A stretch of DNA of 11,870 nucleotides, from contig DATNQF010000058.1 in assembly GCA_036702855.1 (NCBI GenBank), forward strand, positions 1 through 11,870. The letters are read 5' to 3'. Source of the stretch: JACVSF01 sp036702855. Lineage in GTDB: Bacteria; Cyanobacteriota; Cyanobacteriia; Phormidesmidales; Phormidesmidaceae. The notes below the pieces were generated by a model. It searched no databases, was not told where the DNA came from, and saw only the letters and a program-made list of their open reading frames with translations. Shown here piece after piece: positions 1 through 6,805 of this stretch; position 1 is the first letter of the stretch; every line of letters begins with the position of its first letter. The position numbers were made by a program, and so were the translations under genes.

Positions 1-356
1 CGGGCCAAAGTCTCTTCAAGTTGAATCGGTTTTGTAATGTAATCGACTGCTCCAAGCTGTAACCCTTTTACCTTGTCAGCGACATCGGATAGGGCAGTCA
101 TGAAAATGATCGGAATTCTCCGGCTCTCTGGATTTGCTTTAAAGCGACGACAAGTCTCAAATCCGTCGATTCCTGGCATCATCACGTCCAGCAGAATTAA
201 ATCAGGCGAAATCTTCTGCGCCTTCTCCAATGCACTTTCGCCGCTCTTAGCAACTGAAATTTTGAAGCCAGCTTGTGCCAGATAATCCACCAAAACTTTG
301 ATGTTGGTGGGGATATCATCAACTATCAGAATGGAGTTTTGTTGGGGATGTGGCAT
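1..356 (-). CDS. Response regulator receiver domain, 3' part cut by window edge
   Basis: This is a CheY-like receiver domain that accepts a phosphoryl group from a histidine kinase. About 118 residues are visible. The N-terminal acidic pair is D13-D14, the phospho-acceptor is D57 in an LILLDVMMPG context, T87 lies in IFMTAL, and the conserved Lys is K109 followed by P110 (ITKP). All canonical receiver residues are intact, so it should be phosphorylatable. The ATG at 354-356 is preceded by AGGA six bases upstream, which supports this start. The reading frame is still open at base 1, so an output domain (kinase, GGDEF, HTH or other) may lie outside the window. The DIPTNIKVL opening resembles receivers in cyanobacterial hybrid sensor kinases or stand-alone regulators. 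The neighbours here give no clue to its pathway. Confidence 0.93.
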   Translation of the reverse strand, partial: MPHPQQNSILIVDDIPTNIKVLVDYLAQAGFKISVAKSGESALEKAQKISPDLILLDVMMPGIDGFETCRRFKANPESRRIPIIFMTALSDVADKVKGLQLGAVDYITKPIQLEETLA

Positions 357-504
357 TTCGTATCCTAATTTGTCTCTGAAGGGAGAGGCGTTCCGAGCGA
401 GCGAGAGTTGTCCCTGACTGCTGCTACTGCTTCTTCAGACTTTATGATTCCCAGAAGATGTCACGTCTCACCTTGGGATCCTAAAAATCTCAGGGTAGAA
501 CAAC

Positions 505-539
505 ACCTCTAAAGCCCTTAGTTCTAGGGGTTTGGGCTT
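505..539. repeat. Diverged partial copy of the palindromic repeat at 665-717
   Basis: Both segments begin ACCTCTA and carry TAGGGGT, two variable bases, then GGGCTT (here about 524-539; in the other copy about 677-690). This copy has only a short 6-bp stem of its own (AAGCCC at 512-517 with GGGCTT at 534-539). The shared blocks suggest two members of one intergenic repeat family with one degraded. The similarity is short, so chance is not excluded. Confidence 0.35.
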
Positions 540-664
540 AAAAAGGCTACTAGATAAGAATTCTAAACAGCCTGTCAGCCGAAACAAGCCCGTTTTCTGG
601 TTGAAGTAGAGAACAGCAAATCGCTCAGGGGCCTGATTCTATAGCTGTTGCCACATTGCTTAAG

Positions 665-717
665 ACCTCTAGCTTTTAGGGGTGAGGGCTTCGCCCGCAC
701 CCCTAAAAGCTAGAGGT
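665..717. repeat. Strong palindrome, 20-bp perfect arms
   Basis: Perfect inverted arms lie at 665-684 and 698-717; the core 19 bases of the left arm are CCTCTAGCTTTTAGGGGTG. The 13-base spacer adds an inner 4-bp stem GGGC/GCCC with a TTC loop, separated from the arms by one A-G mismatch. Transcribed in either direction it would fold into a long, very stable hairpin. Neither strand has a T-run after it, so it is not a classical intrinsic terminator. It is more like a small palindromic repeat, or an RNA-processing or cruciform site. Confidence 0.75.
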
Positions 718-770
718 TCCACCCCTGTACCCCGTCCTCATTCCAGTGGCTATGCTATACCAGGGTTTTC

Positions 771-938
771 TTAAAGGTAGCGCTTGGGACCCACTGAGGG
801 TGAAAGGTCGCTAAGAGTAGGTTTTGAGCCAATCGCCGCTCCTAACCAACTATGGTTCATACCCTCGGAACCCAAAGAATTAAGGGTTGCAGGATTTGAG
901 CTCGACAAAAGAAAAAACTCAAAAAGAGTCAATTTCAT
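771..938 (-). CDS. Doubtful small ORF, 55 residues
   Basis: This frame starts at the ATG at 936-938, preceded by an AGGAG box about nine bases upstream, which is a good ribosome-binding site. The product would begin MKLTLFEFFLLSSS and end SVGPKRYL. I recognise no domain and see no clear membrane segment. The opposite strand is also open across the same bases. The ribosome-binding site lies inside the inverted repeat at 944-981. It could be a real small protein, a translated fragment of an intergenic repeat, or a chance frame next to a purine-rich hairpin. I favour the last two. Confidence 0.22.
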   Translation of the reverse strand: MKLTLFEFFLLSSSNPATLNSLGSEGMNHSWLGAAIGSKPTLSDLSPSVGPKRYL

Positions 939-939
939 T

Positions 940-981
940 AAAAGCTTCTCCTCCACAACTCATTGGTGTTTTAGGAGAAGC
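940..981 (-). terminator. Terminator-like hairpin after the GMC gene
   Basis: Nine-base perfect inverted arms lie at 944-952 (GCTTCTCCT) and 973-981 (AGGAGAAGC) with a 20-base loop. On the minus strand the second arm is followed directly by TTTT (bases 943-940). It sits about 70 bases past the stop of the GMC oxidoreductase, as expected for an intrinsic terminator. The large loop, modest GC content and short T-run make it weak. Alternatively it masks the ribosome-binding site of the small ORF at 771-938. Confidence 0.4.
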
Positions 982-988
982 GGGAAGT

Positions 989-1025
989 GCGATCGCATCT
1001 TGAGTTTTTGAGTAGGTGCGATCGC
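989..1025. repeat. Two HIP1 octamers in an 11-bp direct repeat
   Basis: GTGCGATCGCA occurs at 987-997 and again at 1016-1026; each holds the HIP1 octamer GCGATCGC (989-996 and 1018-1025). HIP1 is the highly iterated palindrome of many cyanobacterial genomes. Other copies in this window begin at 1775, 6678, 7714, 8036, 8817, 9174, 9717 and 11226. Confidence 0.9.
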
Positions 1026-1049
1026 AATAGTTGATAAATCAAGCAGGAC

Positions 1050-2555
1050 TTACCCGTTTAATCGCTGGATCAAGTGATCCCCAACCCGCAACGCATTAGC
1101 AATCACTGTCAGGCCAGGACTGATACTCGCACTAGAGGGAAAGAAGCTACTGTCTACCACGTAAAGGTTATCCACCTCGTGAGTCCGGCAATTGATATTG
1201 AGAACAGACGTGGCTGGATCCTCCCCAAACCGACAAGTCCCACACTGATGAGCCACCACCTGAACAGGCATATTGCTGCGAGGATGCGTGCCCCGGTTAA
1301 AGGCAGCCGGATCAGCAGTCTCCACCGCTTTCAACACATCTAGCCAACGGTAAACTAGACGATCGTGTGCCTCGAAGTTATTTGGCTCATACTCCAAATA
1401 CAACTTTTCCCCAGCTAGGCGAACCCGGTTGTGGGGGCTGGGCAAATCCTCAGTTTGCAACCACCAGCCAATCGAGCGCGTCGCAAGCTGGCGTAAACCA
1501 AAACCCGGCAGCACTTTCGCCAATCCCGAAAAAACGGGAGGAGACTCTGCAAAAATCACATCCTGCAAAATGCCGCCGGAGTTCTGAATGTGGCCCATTG
1601 GGTAGGGAAAGTTTTCGTCGCCCCAGTAGAAATCATTGACATACAAGGTACGCTGAAACGACCCTGGCACAGCAGAGTTACTAAGCTGCACTAGCACCGT
1701 GATGATCTGCTTCATCAGGTTGCGGCCCACCATATCGGAACCGTTAGCGATGCCGTTAGGGTGCTTTTCATTGCGCGATCGCAACAGCAGCGCCGCCGAA
1801 TTCACAGCACCACATGCTAGCACCACAATATCGCCCATAAACAGGTAGGCTTGATTGCCAATCTCTGCCTGCACCGCCTTGATTTCCGACCCCGAAGGAT
1901 TGGTGTGCAGCGCCACCACCTTAGCCAGCGTTTTGAGGGTGACATTAGGATGCTTCAGCGCCGGACTTGCTCCCGTATCCTCCGAATCGGTTCGACCTTG
2001 GTCACCCAACCCAATCGGCAGGTAAGTCGGGTGCAGCCCCTGCTTAGAAAGCAGATCCCCCACCCGCTGAATGTGGTCTTCGTGGGCCACTTCAGGAAAA
2101 GGATAGTCCTGGCTATGGGGTGGTTCCGTCGGGTCATCGCCAACCTTGCCATGCACCTGATAAAGTTGCTCAGCCTCGATATAGTAAGGCTCAAAATCCT
2201 GATATCGGAGAGGCCATGCTGGGGAAACGCCGTTTTGGTGCGGGACCTCCTCAAAGTCCTTTTCCCGCATCCGCAACAGGGCACCGCTGTAGATTTTGGT
2301 ATTGCCCCCTACGGAGTAATTGGTCTGCGGTGAAAATGGCTCGCCTGCCTTGTCATACCACTGCTCCGGAGCATGGTATTGCTCTTTCTTAAAAACCTCC
2401 AGATCGACCAGTTCAGAACTTTCCTTATCTAGAAAGTCACCCCGTTCTAGAATCAAAATCTTTTTGCCTGTAGGGGCCAGTTTACGTGCTAAAGTTCCTC
2501 CCCCCGCACCCGTGCCAATGATAATGACGTCATAGTACTGATCATCAACAATCAT
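1050..2555 (-). CDS. GMC-family FAD-dependent oxidoreductase
   Basis: This 501-residue protein belongs to the glucose-methanol-choline oxidoreductase family, which oxidises alcohols or sugars using FAD. The N-terminal dinucleotide fold shows GTGAGG (G14, G16, G19) followed by E37 of the ERG motif. The C-terminal substrate domain has the family histidine H436 in HQCGTC and a VVDSSFFP segment near residues 466-473. The partner catalytic position, usually Asn or His just before a Pro, appears to be S479 in SISPGLT, which is unusual. No Tat or Sec signal is visible, so it is probably cytoplasmic or membrane-peripheral. The ATG has a GGGAG box upstream. It lies 122 bases after oxidase subunit III on the same strand, so it may be co-transcribed with the oxidase. 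The substrate cannot be read from the sequence. Confidence 0.9.
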   Translation of the reverse strand: MIVDDQYYDVIIIGTGAGGGTLARKLAPTGKKILILERGDFLDKESSELVDLEVFKKEQYHAPEQWYDKAGEPFSPQTNYSVGGNTKIYSGALLRMREKDFEEVPHQNGVSPAWPLRYQDFEPYYIEAEQLYQVHGKVGDDPTEPPHSQDYPFPEVAHEDHIQRVGDLLSKQGLHPTYLPIGLGDQGRTDSEDTGASPALKHPNVTLKTLAKVVALHTNPSGSEIKAVQAEIGNQAYLFMGDIVVLACGAVNSAALLLRSRNEKHPNGIANGSDMVGRNLMKQIITVLVQLSNSAVPGSFQRTLYVNDFYWGDENFPYPMGHIQNSGGILQDVIFAESPPVFSGLAKVLPGFGLRQLATRSIGWWLQTEDLPSPHNRVRLAGEKLYLEYEPNNFEAHDRLVYRWLDVLKAVETADPAAFNRGTHPRSNMPVQVVAHQCGTCRFGEDPATSVLNINCRTHEVDNLYVVDSSFFPSSASISPGLTVIANALRVGDHLIQRLNG

Positions 2556-2639
2556 CGTGGTTCTCCCGTTGATGGACTAGAAATACTGGATAGTTTGGTG
2601 CGGTTGACTGAGTAAACCTACAAAGCATGGAACTTACAA

Positions 2640-2667
2640 GTTGGGTTTCGCTACTGCTTACCCCAAC
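2640..2667. repeat. Short palindromic repeat between subunit III and GMC genes
   Basis: GTTGGG at 2640-2645 pairs with CCCAAC at 2662-2667 around a 16-base loop. From memory, elements with GTTGGGTTTCG opposite CCCAACCTA are frequent between genes in filamentous cyanobacteria, and this looks like a degenerate copy. There is no T-run, so termination here is uncertain. It could attenuate or process the message between the oxidase genes and the GMC gene. Confidence 0.45.
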
Positions 2668-2677
2668 CTAAAGATTG

Positions 2678-3307
2678 CTATTGCCAGACGTAGATGAGAA
2701 CGTACAAGATAATCCAAATCACATCAACGAAGTGCCAAAACAAGGAGGTGGCATCCACGCCAAAAAAGCCATTGTTGTAGTTGCTAGGAATAAAGGATTT
2801 ACCGAGCATCAAGCCCTGCAACAAGATGCCTGTCAAAACGTGCAAGCCGTGAAAGCCCGTTAGCAAGTAAAAGGTGCCACCAAATACGCCGTCTTTAAAA
2901 CCAAACGGTAAGCCGCTCCACTCCACTGCTTGGCCCCAGAGGAAATAAGCACCCATTGCCATTGTGACCAGCAGAAATATGCGGAATCCCCACAGCTTTT
3001 CATCATGCAAGTAGCGCTCAGCCACGTAAATGACAAAGCTACTCGATACCAGAATGAGAGTATTAATCGCCGGATCGTGTGTTTCTAGGCCCGTAACCCC
3101 ATCCGGATACCAGTCAGGAACCGTGATTTTGTAGGTGACATATCCGGCAAAGAAGCTGAGGAAGATAACGCTCTCAGACAACAGAAAGATAATAAAGCCA
3201 AACTTGCTATTGCCTGCCTCGTCATGCTCTTGAGTATGCCTAACCTCACCTTCAATAGATTGTGCGTTGCGTAGCTCCCCAACGGGGTTCGCGCTTTCTG
3301 CTGCCAT
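2678..3307 (-). CDS. ctaE: Terminal oxidase subunit III (ARTO type)
   Basis: This 209-residue haem-copper oxidase subunit III carries no redox centre and stabilises subunit I in the membrane. It has five likely membrane helices (about 36-58, 82-97, 107-125, 143-167 and 190-208), the short form usual in bacteria rather than the seven-helix mitochondrial form. Family landmarks are SES near residue 45, the WGQAVEW segment with E129, the signature GFHGLHVLTG (H153, H156) and WHFVDVIWI near the end. The N-terminal 30 residues are polar and cytoplasmic-looking. The ATG has an AGGTAGAG purine box upstream. It follows subunit I after 56 bases that contain a heptad repeat, so the two are almost certainly one operon. 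Assignment to the alternative oxidase rests on subunits I and II, not on this protein. Confidence 0.95.
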   Translation of the reverse strand: MAAESANPVGELRNAQSIEGEVRHTQEHDEAGNSKFGFIIFLLSESVIFLSFFAGYVTYKITVPDWYPDGVTGLETHDPAINTLILVSSSFVIYVAERYLHDEKLWGFRIFLLVTMAMGAYFLWGQAVEWSGLPFGFKDGVFGGTFYLLTGFHGLHVLTGILLQGLMLGKSFIPSNYNNGFFGVDATSLFWHFVDVIWIILYVLIYVWQ

Positions 3308-3324
3308 GGCTCTACCTGAATAGA

Positions 3325-3359
3325 CTCTACCTTCTACCCTCTGCCTTCATCCTTCTGCC
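3325..3359. repeat. Five pyrimidine heptads (TTCTGCC type)
   Basis: Five consecutive 7-base units read CTCTACC, TTCTACC, CTCTGCC, TTCATCC and TTCTGCC. They lie in the 56-base gap between subunit I and subunit III. Short tandem heptanucleotide repeats are known from filamentous cyanobacteria. Related tracts occur at 5060-5180 and 9857-9877 in this window. Confidence 0.75.
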
Positions 3360-3363
3360 TTTT

Positions 3364-5043
3364 CTAAGCCTCCGTCATTTCCTGTGAGGCCCCAGTCGCG
3401 ATCAGTGGCTCATTTCTGCCGTACCCATAAGGCCGAGCAATCACCGTAGGAATTTCTTCAAAGTTTTCGACTGGAGGAGGAGATGTCGTCAACCACTCCA
3501 AGCCAATGGCCCGCCAAGGGTTGTTGCCCGCCTTTTCCCCCTGAATCCAGGAACTCACCATATTGAGCAGAAAAGGCAGCGTCGAGATACCTAACAGGAA
3601 CCCACCCAAACTAGCCACTACATTCCAGTAGGCAAACTCAGGATCGTAGGAGGCAACACGGCGTGGCATTCCCATCAGCCCTAAGGGGTGCATGGGCAGA
3701 AAAATCAGCCAGGTACCCAGCATGGTTAGGGCAAAGTGCAGCTTGCCAAGTCCTTCATAAAACATGCGACCCGTCATCTTGGGGAACCAGTGGTAGATCC
3801 CAGCGTAGATGCCAAAGACAATCGCGCCGTAGAGCACGTAATGGAAATGTCCAACGACGAAGTAAGTATTGTTGACATGGATATCAATGGGAACAGATCC
3901 CAGGAAAATACCCGTAATTCCGGCAAAGAGCCAGTTGAAAATGCCGCCTAGCGCAAACAGCATCGGCGTGGTTAGCCGAATCTTGCCGCCCCATAAGGTT
4001 GCCACCCAGCCAAAGACCTTAATACCAGAGGGCACAGCCACCAGCATGGTAGTCACCATGAAGAACATCCGCATCCAAGGCGGAGTAGCACTGGCATACA
4101 TGTGGTGAACCCACACCGTACCGCTGATAACAGTAATCAAAATCGATGAAACGGCAATGATGGGATAGCCAAACAAAGGCTTACGAGCATGGACGGGCAA
4201 AACCTCCGAGAAAATCCCAAATACAGGCAGGATCATCACATAAACTGCCGGGTGGGAATAGAACCAGAAGAAGTGCTGATACAGAATTGGGTTGCCACCG
4301 CTCTCCGGCGCAAAAAAGCTAGTGCCGATGGTTAAATCCAACAGCAGCATTACAGCCCCTGCCGTTAGTGCAGGCAAACCATACAGCTGAATGAGCTGAG
4401 CAGCCAGTACAGCCCAAACGAAGGCTGGCGTTTTGAACCAGGTCATACCCGGTGCCCGCATCCTAAAGATGGTCGTGACGAAGTTCACCCCACCCATGAT
4501 CGACGACACACCCGAAATTGCCACTGCCAAAATCCACAGCACTTGCCCATTGATCAGAACCCCTGTGGGATTTTGCAGACTCACTGGGGGATAGGCCCAC
4601 CAGCCCGACTGAGACGGACCACCCGGCACCAGAAAGCTGACCATCATCAAAATGCCCACCACTGGAATCATCCAGAAGGAAATGGCGTTGAGACGGGGGA
4701 AGGCCATATCCCGTGCCCCAATCATCAGGGGCACTAGGTAGTTACCAATCCCAACCAGCACGGGAAATGTCCACAAAAACAGCATGACCGAGCCATGCAT
4801 AGTGAACAGAGCATTGTAGATGGTGCGATCAATTAGGTCAGCTTCAGGAGTAATCAGTTCTCCCCGCATCACCATCGCAAACAGACCACCCACCAAGAAG
4901 AAGAAGAAGGAGGTGACGATGTACTGAATGCCAATGACTTTATGGTCGGTGCTGAAGCTAAAAAATCGCTTCCAGTTGTCCGGCGCACCCGGATAGGGCT
5001 GAGCGCGAGAAACCTCAAGAGCTTCGACAGGGACGTTAGTCAT
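3364..5043 (-). CDS. ctaD: Terminal oxidase subunit I (ARTO type, A2-like)
   Basis: This 559-residue catalytic subunit of a haem-copper oxidase reduces O2 to water and pumps protons, with about twelve helices. Ligands are complete: H83 and H401 for the low-spin haem, H399 for the high-spin haem, and H264, H313 and H314 for CuB. Y268 is in place for the His-Tyr cross-link, K342 for the K channel, D112 for the D-channel entry and R460-R461 for the haem propionates. Helix VI reads YSHPAVY, so the Glu of the HPEVY type is absent and Tyr-Ser precedes the His, the A2-subtype pattern. Bases of the usual interface Mg site (His-Asp) are replaced by N391-N392. It lies between subunits II and III. No strong ribosome-binding site is visible. 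The subunit II partner marks it as the ARTO form. Confidence 0.96.
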   Translation of the reverse strand: MTNVPVEALEVSRAQPYPGAPDNWKRFFSFSTDHKVIGIQYIVTSFFFFLVGGLFAMVMRGELITPEADLIDRTIYNALFTMHGSVMLFLWTFPVLVGIGNYLVPLMIGARDMAFPRLNAISFWMIPVVGILMMVSFLVPGGPSQSGWWAYPPVSLQNPTGVLINGQVLWILAVAISGVSSIMGGVNFVTTIFRMRAPGMTWFKTPAFVWAVLAAQLIQLYGLPALTAGAVMLLLDLTIGTSFFAPESGGNPILYQHFFWFYSHPAVYVMILPVFGIFSEVLPVHARKPLFGYPIIAVSSILITVISGTVWVHHMYASATPPWMRMFFMVTTMLVAVPSGIKVFGWVATLWGGKIRLTTPMLFALGGIFNWLFAGITGIFLGSVPIDIHVNNTYFVVGHFHYVLYGAIVFGIYAGIYHWFPKMTGRMFYEGLGKLHFALTMLGTWLIFLPMHPLGLMGMPRRVASYDPEFAYWNVVASLGGFLLGISTLPFLLNMVSSWIQGEKAGNNPWRAIGLEWLTTSPPPVENFEEIPTVIARPYGYGRNEPLIATGASQEMTEA

Positions 5044-5059
5044 AAGGGAAGATTCTGAT

Positions 5060-5180
5060 TAGGGCAGAAGGATGGGAGAAGGCAAAAGGCGGAGCCAGAA
5101 AGCAAAAGGGAAAGGCTAGAGGCAGAGGTTGAAGGCTTTAACCGAAAGATCTACAGATCTCGTTCCTTTGCCCTCAGCCT
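5060..5180. repeat. Heptad-like purine/pyrimidine tracts between subunits II and I
   Basis: The 141-base gap between the subunit II stop and the subunit I start holds a purine-rich tract on the plus strand (about 5062-5135, repeated AAGGC and AGAAGG words). A complementary-style pyrimidine tract follows at about 5162-5185. The opposing AAGGCAAAAGG-like and CCTTTGCC-like words could pair into a long imperfect stem, with AGATCTACAGATCT in the middle. This is a looser version of the heptad repeat at 3325-3359. Confidence 0.5.
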
Positions 5181-5184
5181 TCCT

Positions 5185-6147
5185 CTAAGCAGGAGGACTT
5201 TCCGGCATTTGCGGCGGGGAGTAATTGACTACCGGAGGCGGAGCAGGAACTACTGACTTCCAACCTCGGATTCTGACCCGCTCGGCGATGCGCTCATGTT
5301 CCTCTGCAGCGGGGTTGTAGGCAACGGTAGGGGGTTGGGCAGCGGCAGCCTCTAGCCACTGTTGATATTCTTCCGGGGTTTGCACGACGATGTCGGCCTG
5401 GTTCGCCGCAAAGTAGGTGCCGCTATACATCGAATCGCGTAGGCGGTACGTACCCGTCCGGATAGGGGTGAATTCAAAGTCAATCAGGTGGTTGGGGACG
5501 ACATCTTGCTTGACCCTGAAAGCGGGTACGTAGAATCCGTGGAGAACGTCGTCGGAGTGAAGAGTGAGCTTAGCCCGACGATTGACCGGTAGGTGTAGCT
5601 CGGTGCTGGTGACGTTGCGATCGGGGTAGCGAAATACCCAAGCCCACTGCTTCGCTGTCACGTCGATTTCCTCGGGAAGGGCCGTTTCTAGCGCGCCTTG
5701 AATTTCTTTCTGGGGGCTATCGTCAAAGGGAGCAGCGTAGGCCGACTCCATCATCTGGGGCACATGCAAATGCACCAGCTCCATAGGACCACGAATGCTC
5801 ATCTTTTCGTAGGTGCGGTAGCTGACGAAGGAAAGGCTGAGCACCAGCACAATCGGCACTGCTGTCCAGACAATTTCTAGCGGGACATTGCCCTCAATCG
5901 GAGGGCCATCGCTTGGGTCGTATTTACCAGCACGGTGGAAAATGAGCGAATAGAAGAAGGGGCCAATTACGCCCAGATAGATAAAAGTGCCTAACCCAGT
6001 AAACAAGCTGAATAGGTCATCATGCAGCTTTGCCTCAGCTGCCGCTTCGGGCGGAAACCAACTGTAGGACTCTTTTGCCATCCAAAAGCTCACAATAGCC
6101 GCGAGAGCTGCGTAGATGGACATGATCACGATCGCACGAAGTTTCAT
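5185..6147 (-). CDS. ctaC: Terminal oxidase subunit II lacking CuA ligands (ARTO)
   Basis: This 320-residue subunit II has three likely hydrophobic segments (about 5-23, 47-70 and 92-110) and a periplasmic-side cupredoxin domain from about 160 to 265. The strand around QWAWVFRYP and the LHGFYVPAFRVKQD segment are typical, and H203 of the first CuA histidine is kept. The CuA loop is not: aligned to the usual C-x-E-x-C-x3-H-x2-M, this protein has D238, M240, S242, F246 and N249. The SxYSG arrangement resembles the CuA-less quinol oxidase subunit CyoA. In cyanobacteria such a protein defines the alternative respiratory terminal oxidase, thought to take electrons from plastoquinol. The Pro-rich tail (about 300-320) is poorly conserved. 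The ribosome-binding site is weak. It is 49 bases after the DUF2231 pair. Confidence 0.95.
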   Translation of the reverse strand: MKLRAIVIMSIYAALAAIVSFWMAKESYSWFPPEAAAEAKLHDDLFSLFTGLGTFIYLGVIGPFFYSLIFHRAGKYDPSDGPPIEGNVPLEIVWTAVPIVLVLSLSFVSYRTYEKMSIRGPMELVHLHVPQMMESAYAAPFDDSPQKEIQGALETALPEEIDVTAKQWAWVFRYPDRNVTSTELHLPVNRRAKLTLHSDDVLHGFYVPAFRVKQDVVPNHLIDFEFTPIRTGTYRLRDSMYSGTYFAANQADIVVQTPEEYQQWLEAAAAQPPTVAYNPAAEEHERIAERVRIRGWKSVVPAPPPVVNYSPPQMPESPPA

Positions 6148-6196
6148 AGGCCCAGCAGGTGATCGGAAAGCATCGATATCGAATTCGTTAATGGCG

Positions 6197-6805
6197 CTAC
6201 AAGCGGAGGTTGGGGTCTTCGCCTATCTTGATGAGTTGGTCAGCGGTGATGTGAATGCCGAACTCGCCGCCTAAGTGAGCACCCAAGGTGCCTTGGAAAA
6301 ACATCAGAACAAAGATGGCAAGCCCTGCAGCTAAATAGCTCCACTGCACCTGCCTAGCCATGTCTTTGCGCCAGTTGAAACGCTGAAAGCCACGCCACAC
6401 TGTCATGGCGACAATCAACGTCAGAATCAGTACGCCGCCTAGACCATGCCAAACCATCGTGGACATGGCCTGCAAACCCCACTGGCTTTTGACATCCTCA
6501 ATCGGATTTGACAGCAGCATTTCGTAGAAGCCAGAAGCCACTGTAAAAAAGGTGATAATTGCTGCGCCAAGCAGGTTGTACCAACCCACATCAAACAAGC
6601 TTGAACGGGTTAATGGGATCGCCAGAAATTTGAAAACGGCCTTGTCTACCGGGAAGAGAACACCAACAATATCAAATGCGATCGCAACGATAAACAAACC
6701 TAGGGTCAAATGCACCAGGTTGGGATGAATTGGCAAGACATAGGGCAGGTTGTTAGGCCCTAGCTGGTCACCAAGCTGATCAACCAAATCGGATCGCAGG
6801 TTCAT
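6197..6805 (-). CDS. DUF2231 membrane protein, second of a pair
   Basis: This 202-residue DUF2231-type protein has four likely membrane helices (about 29-51, 74-92, 118-138 and 154-171). Conserved-looking histidines are H27 in the IHP motif, H32, H120 in VWHGLGG, and H177 and H185 near the last helix. Paired membrane histidines suggest possible haem or metal binding, but no function is established for the family as I know it. I chose the ATG at 6803-6805, not a longer form opening at 6865. It has a strong GGGGAGGA box upstream, and it overlaps the previous stop as ATGA. The longer form would overlap the upstream gene by 64 bases. Position directly before subunit II argues for a role in assembling or feeding the oxidase. 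Confidence 0.88.
   Translation of the reverse strand: MNLRSDLVDQLGDQLGPNNLPYVLPIHPNLVHLTLGLFIVAIAFDIVGVLFPVDKAVFKFLAIPLTRSSLFDVGWYNLLGAAIITFFTVASGFYEMLLSNPIEDVKSQWGLQAMSTMVWHGLGGVLILTLIVAMTVWRGFQRFNWRKDMARQVQWSYLAAGLAIFVLMFFQGTLGAHLGGEFGIHITADQLIKIGEDPNLRL

Larger units (their letters stand above)
357..1049. other. Intergenic region with repeats
   Basis: This stretch of about 690 bases separates the start of the response regulator from the stop of the GMC oxidoreductase. It contains a strong palindrome (665-717), a diverged partial copy of it (505-539), a doubtful short minus-strand ORF (771-938), a terminator-like hairpin (940-981) and two close HIP1 octamers (989-1025). No convincing protein-coding gene, tRNA or transposase remnant was seen. 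Both strands of 771-1011 carry open frames, which is more typical of a repeat or non-coding DNA than of a gene. Confidence 0.6.

Noticed and set aside
784..1011. Plus-strand open frame of 75 codons in the 357-1049 gap.
   Set aside because: No clear ribosome-binding site or domain was seen, it overlaps another open frame on the opposite strand, and it runs through a hairpin.
989..1025. The paired HIP1 octamers as a regulatory operator.
   Set aside because: HIP1 sites are scattered throughout the window, including inside genes, so no local function needs to be assumed.
1851..2333. Plus-strand open frame of 160 codons opposite the GMC gene.
   Set aside because: It is an antisense shadow of a gene with clear family motifs and has no recognisable domain of its own.
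6171..6186. CATCGATATCGAATTC looks like a cloning-vector polylinker (ClaI, EcoRV, EcoRI sites).
   Set aside because: It is only 16 bases within a natural 49-base gap between two well-matched operon genes, with no other vector sequence. Chance is more likely than contamination.
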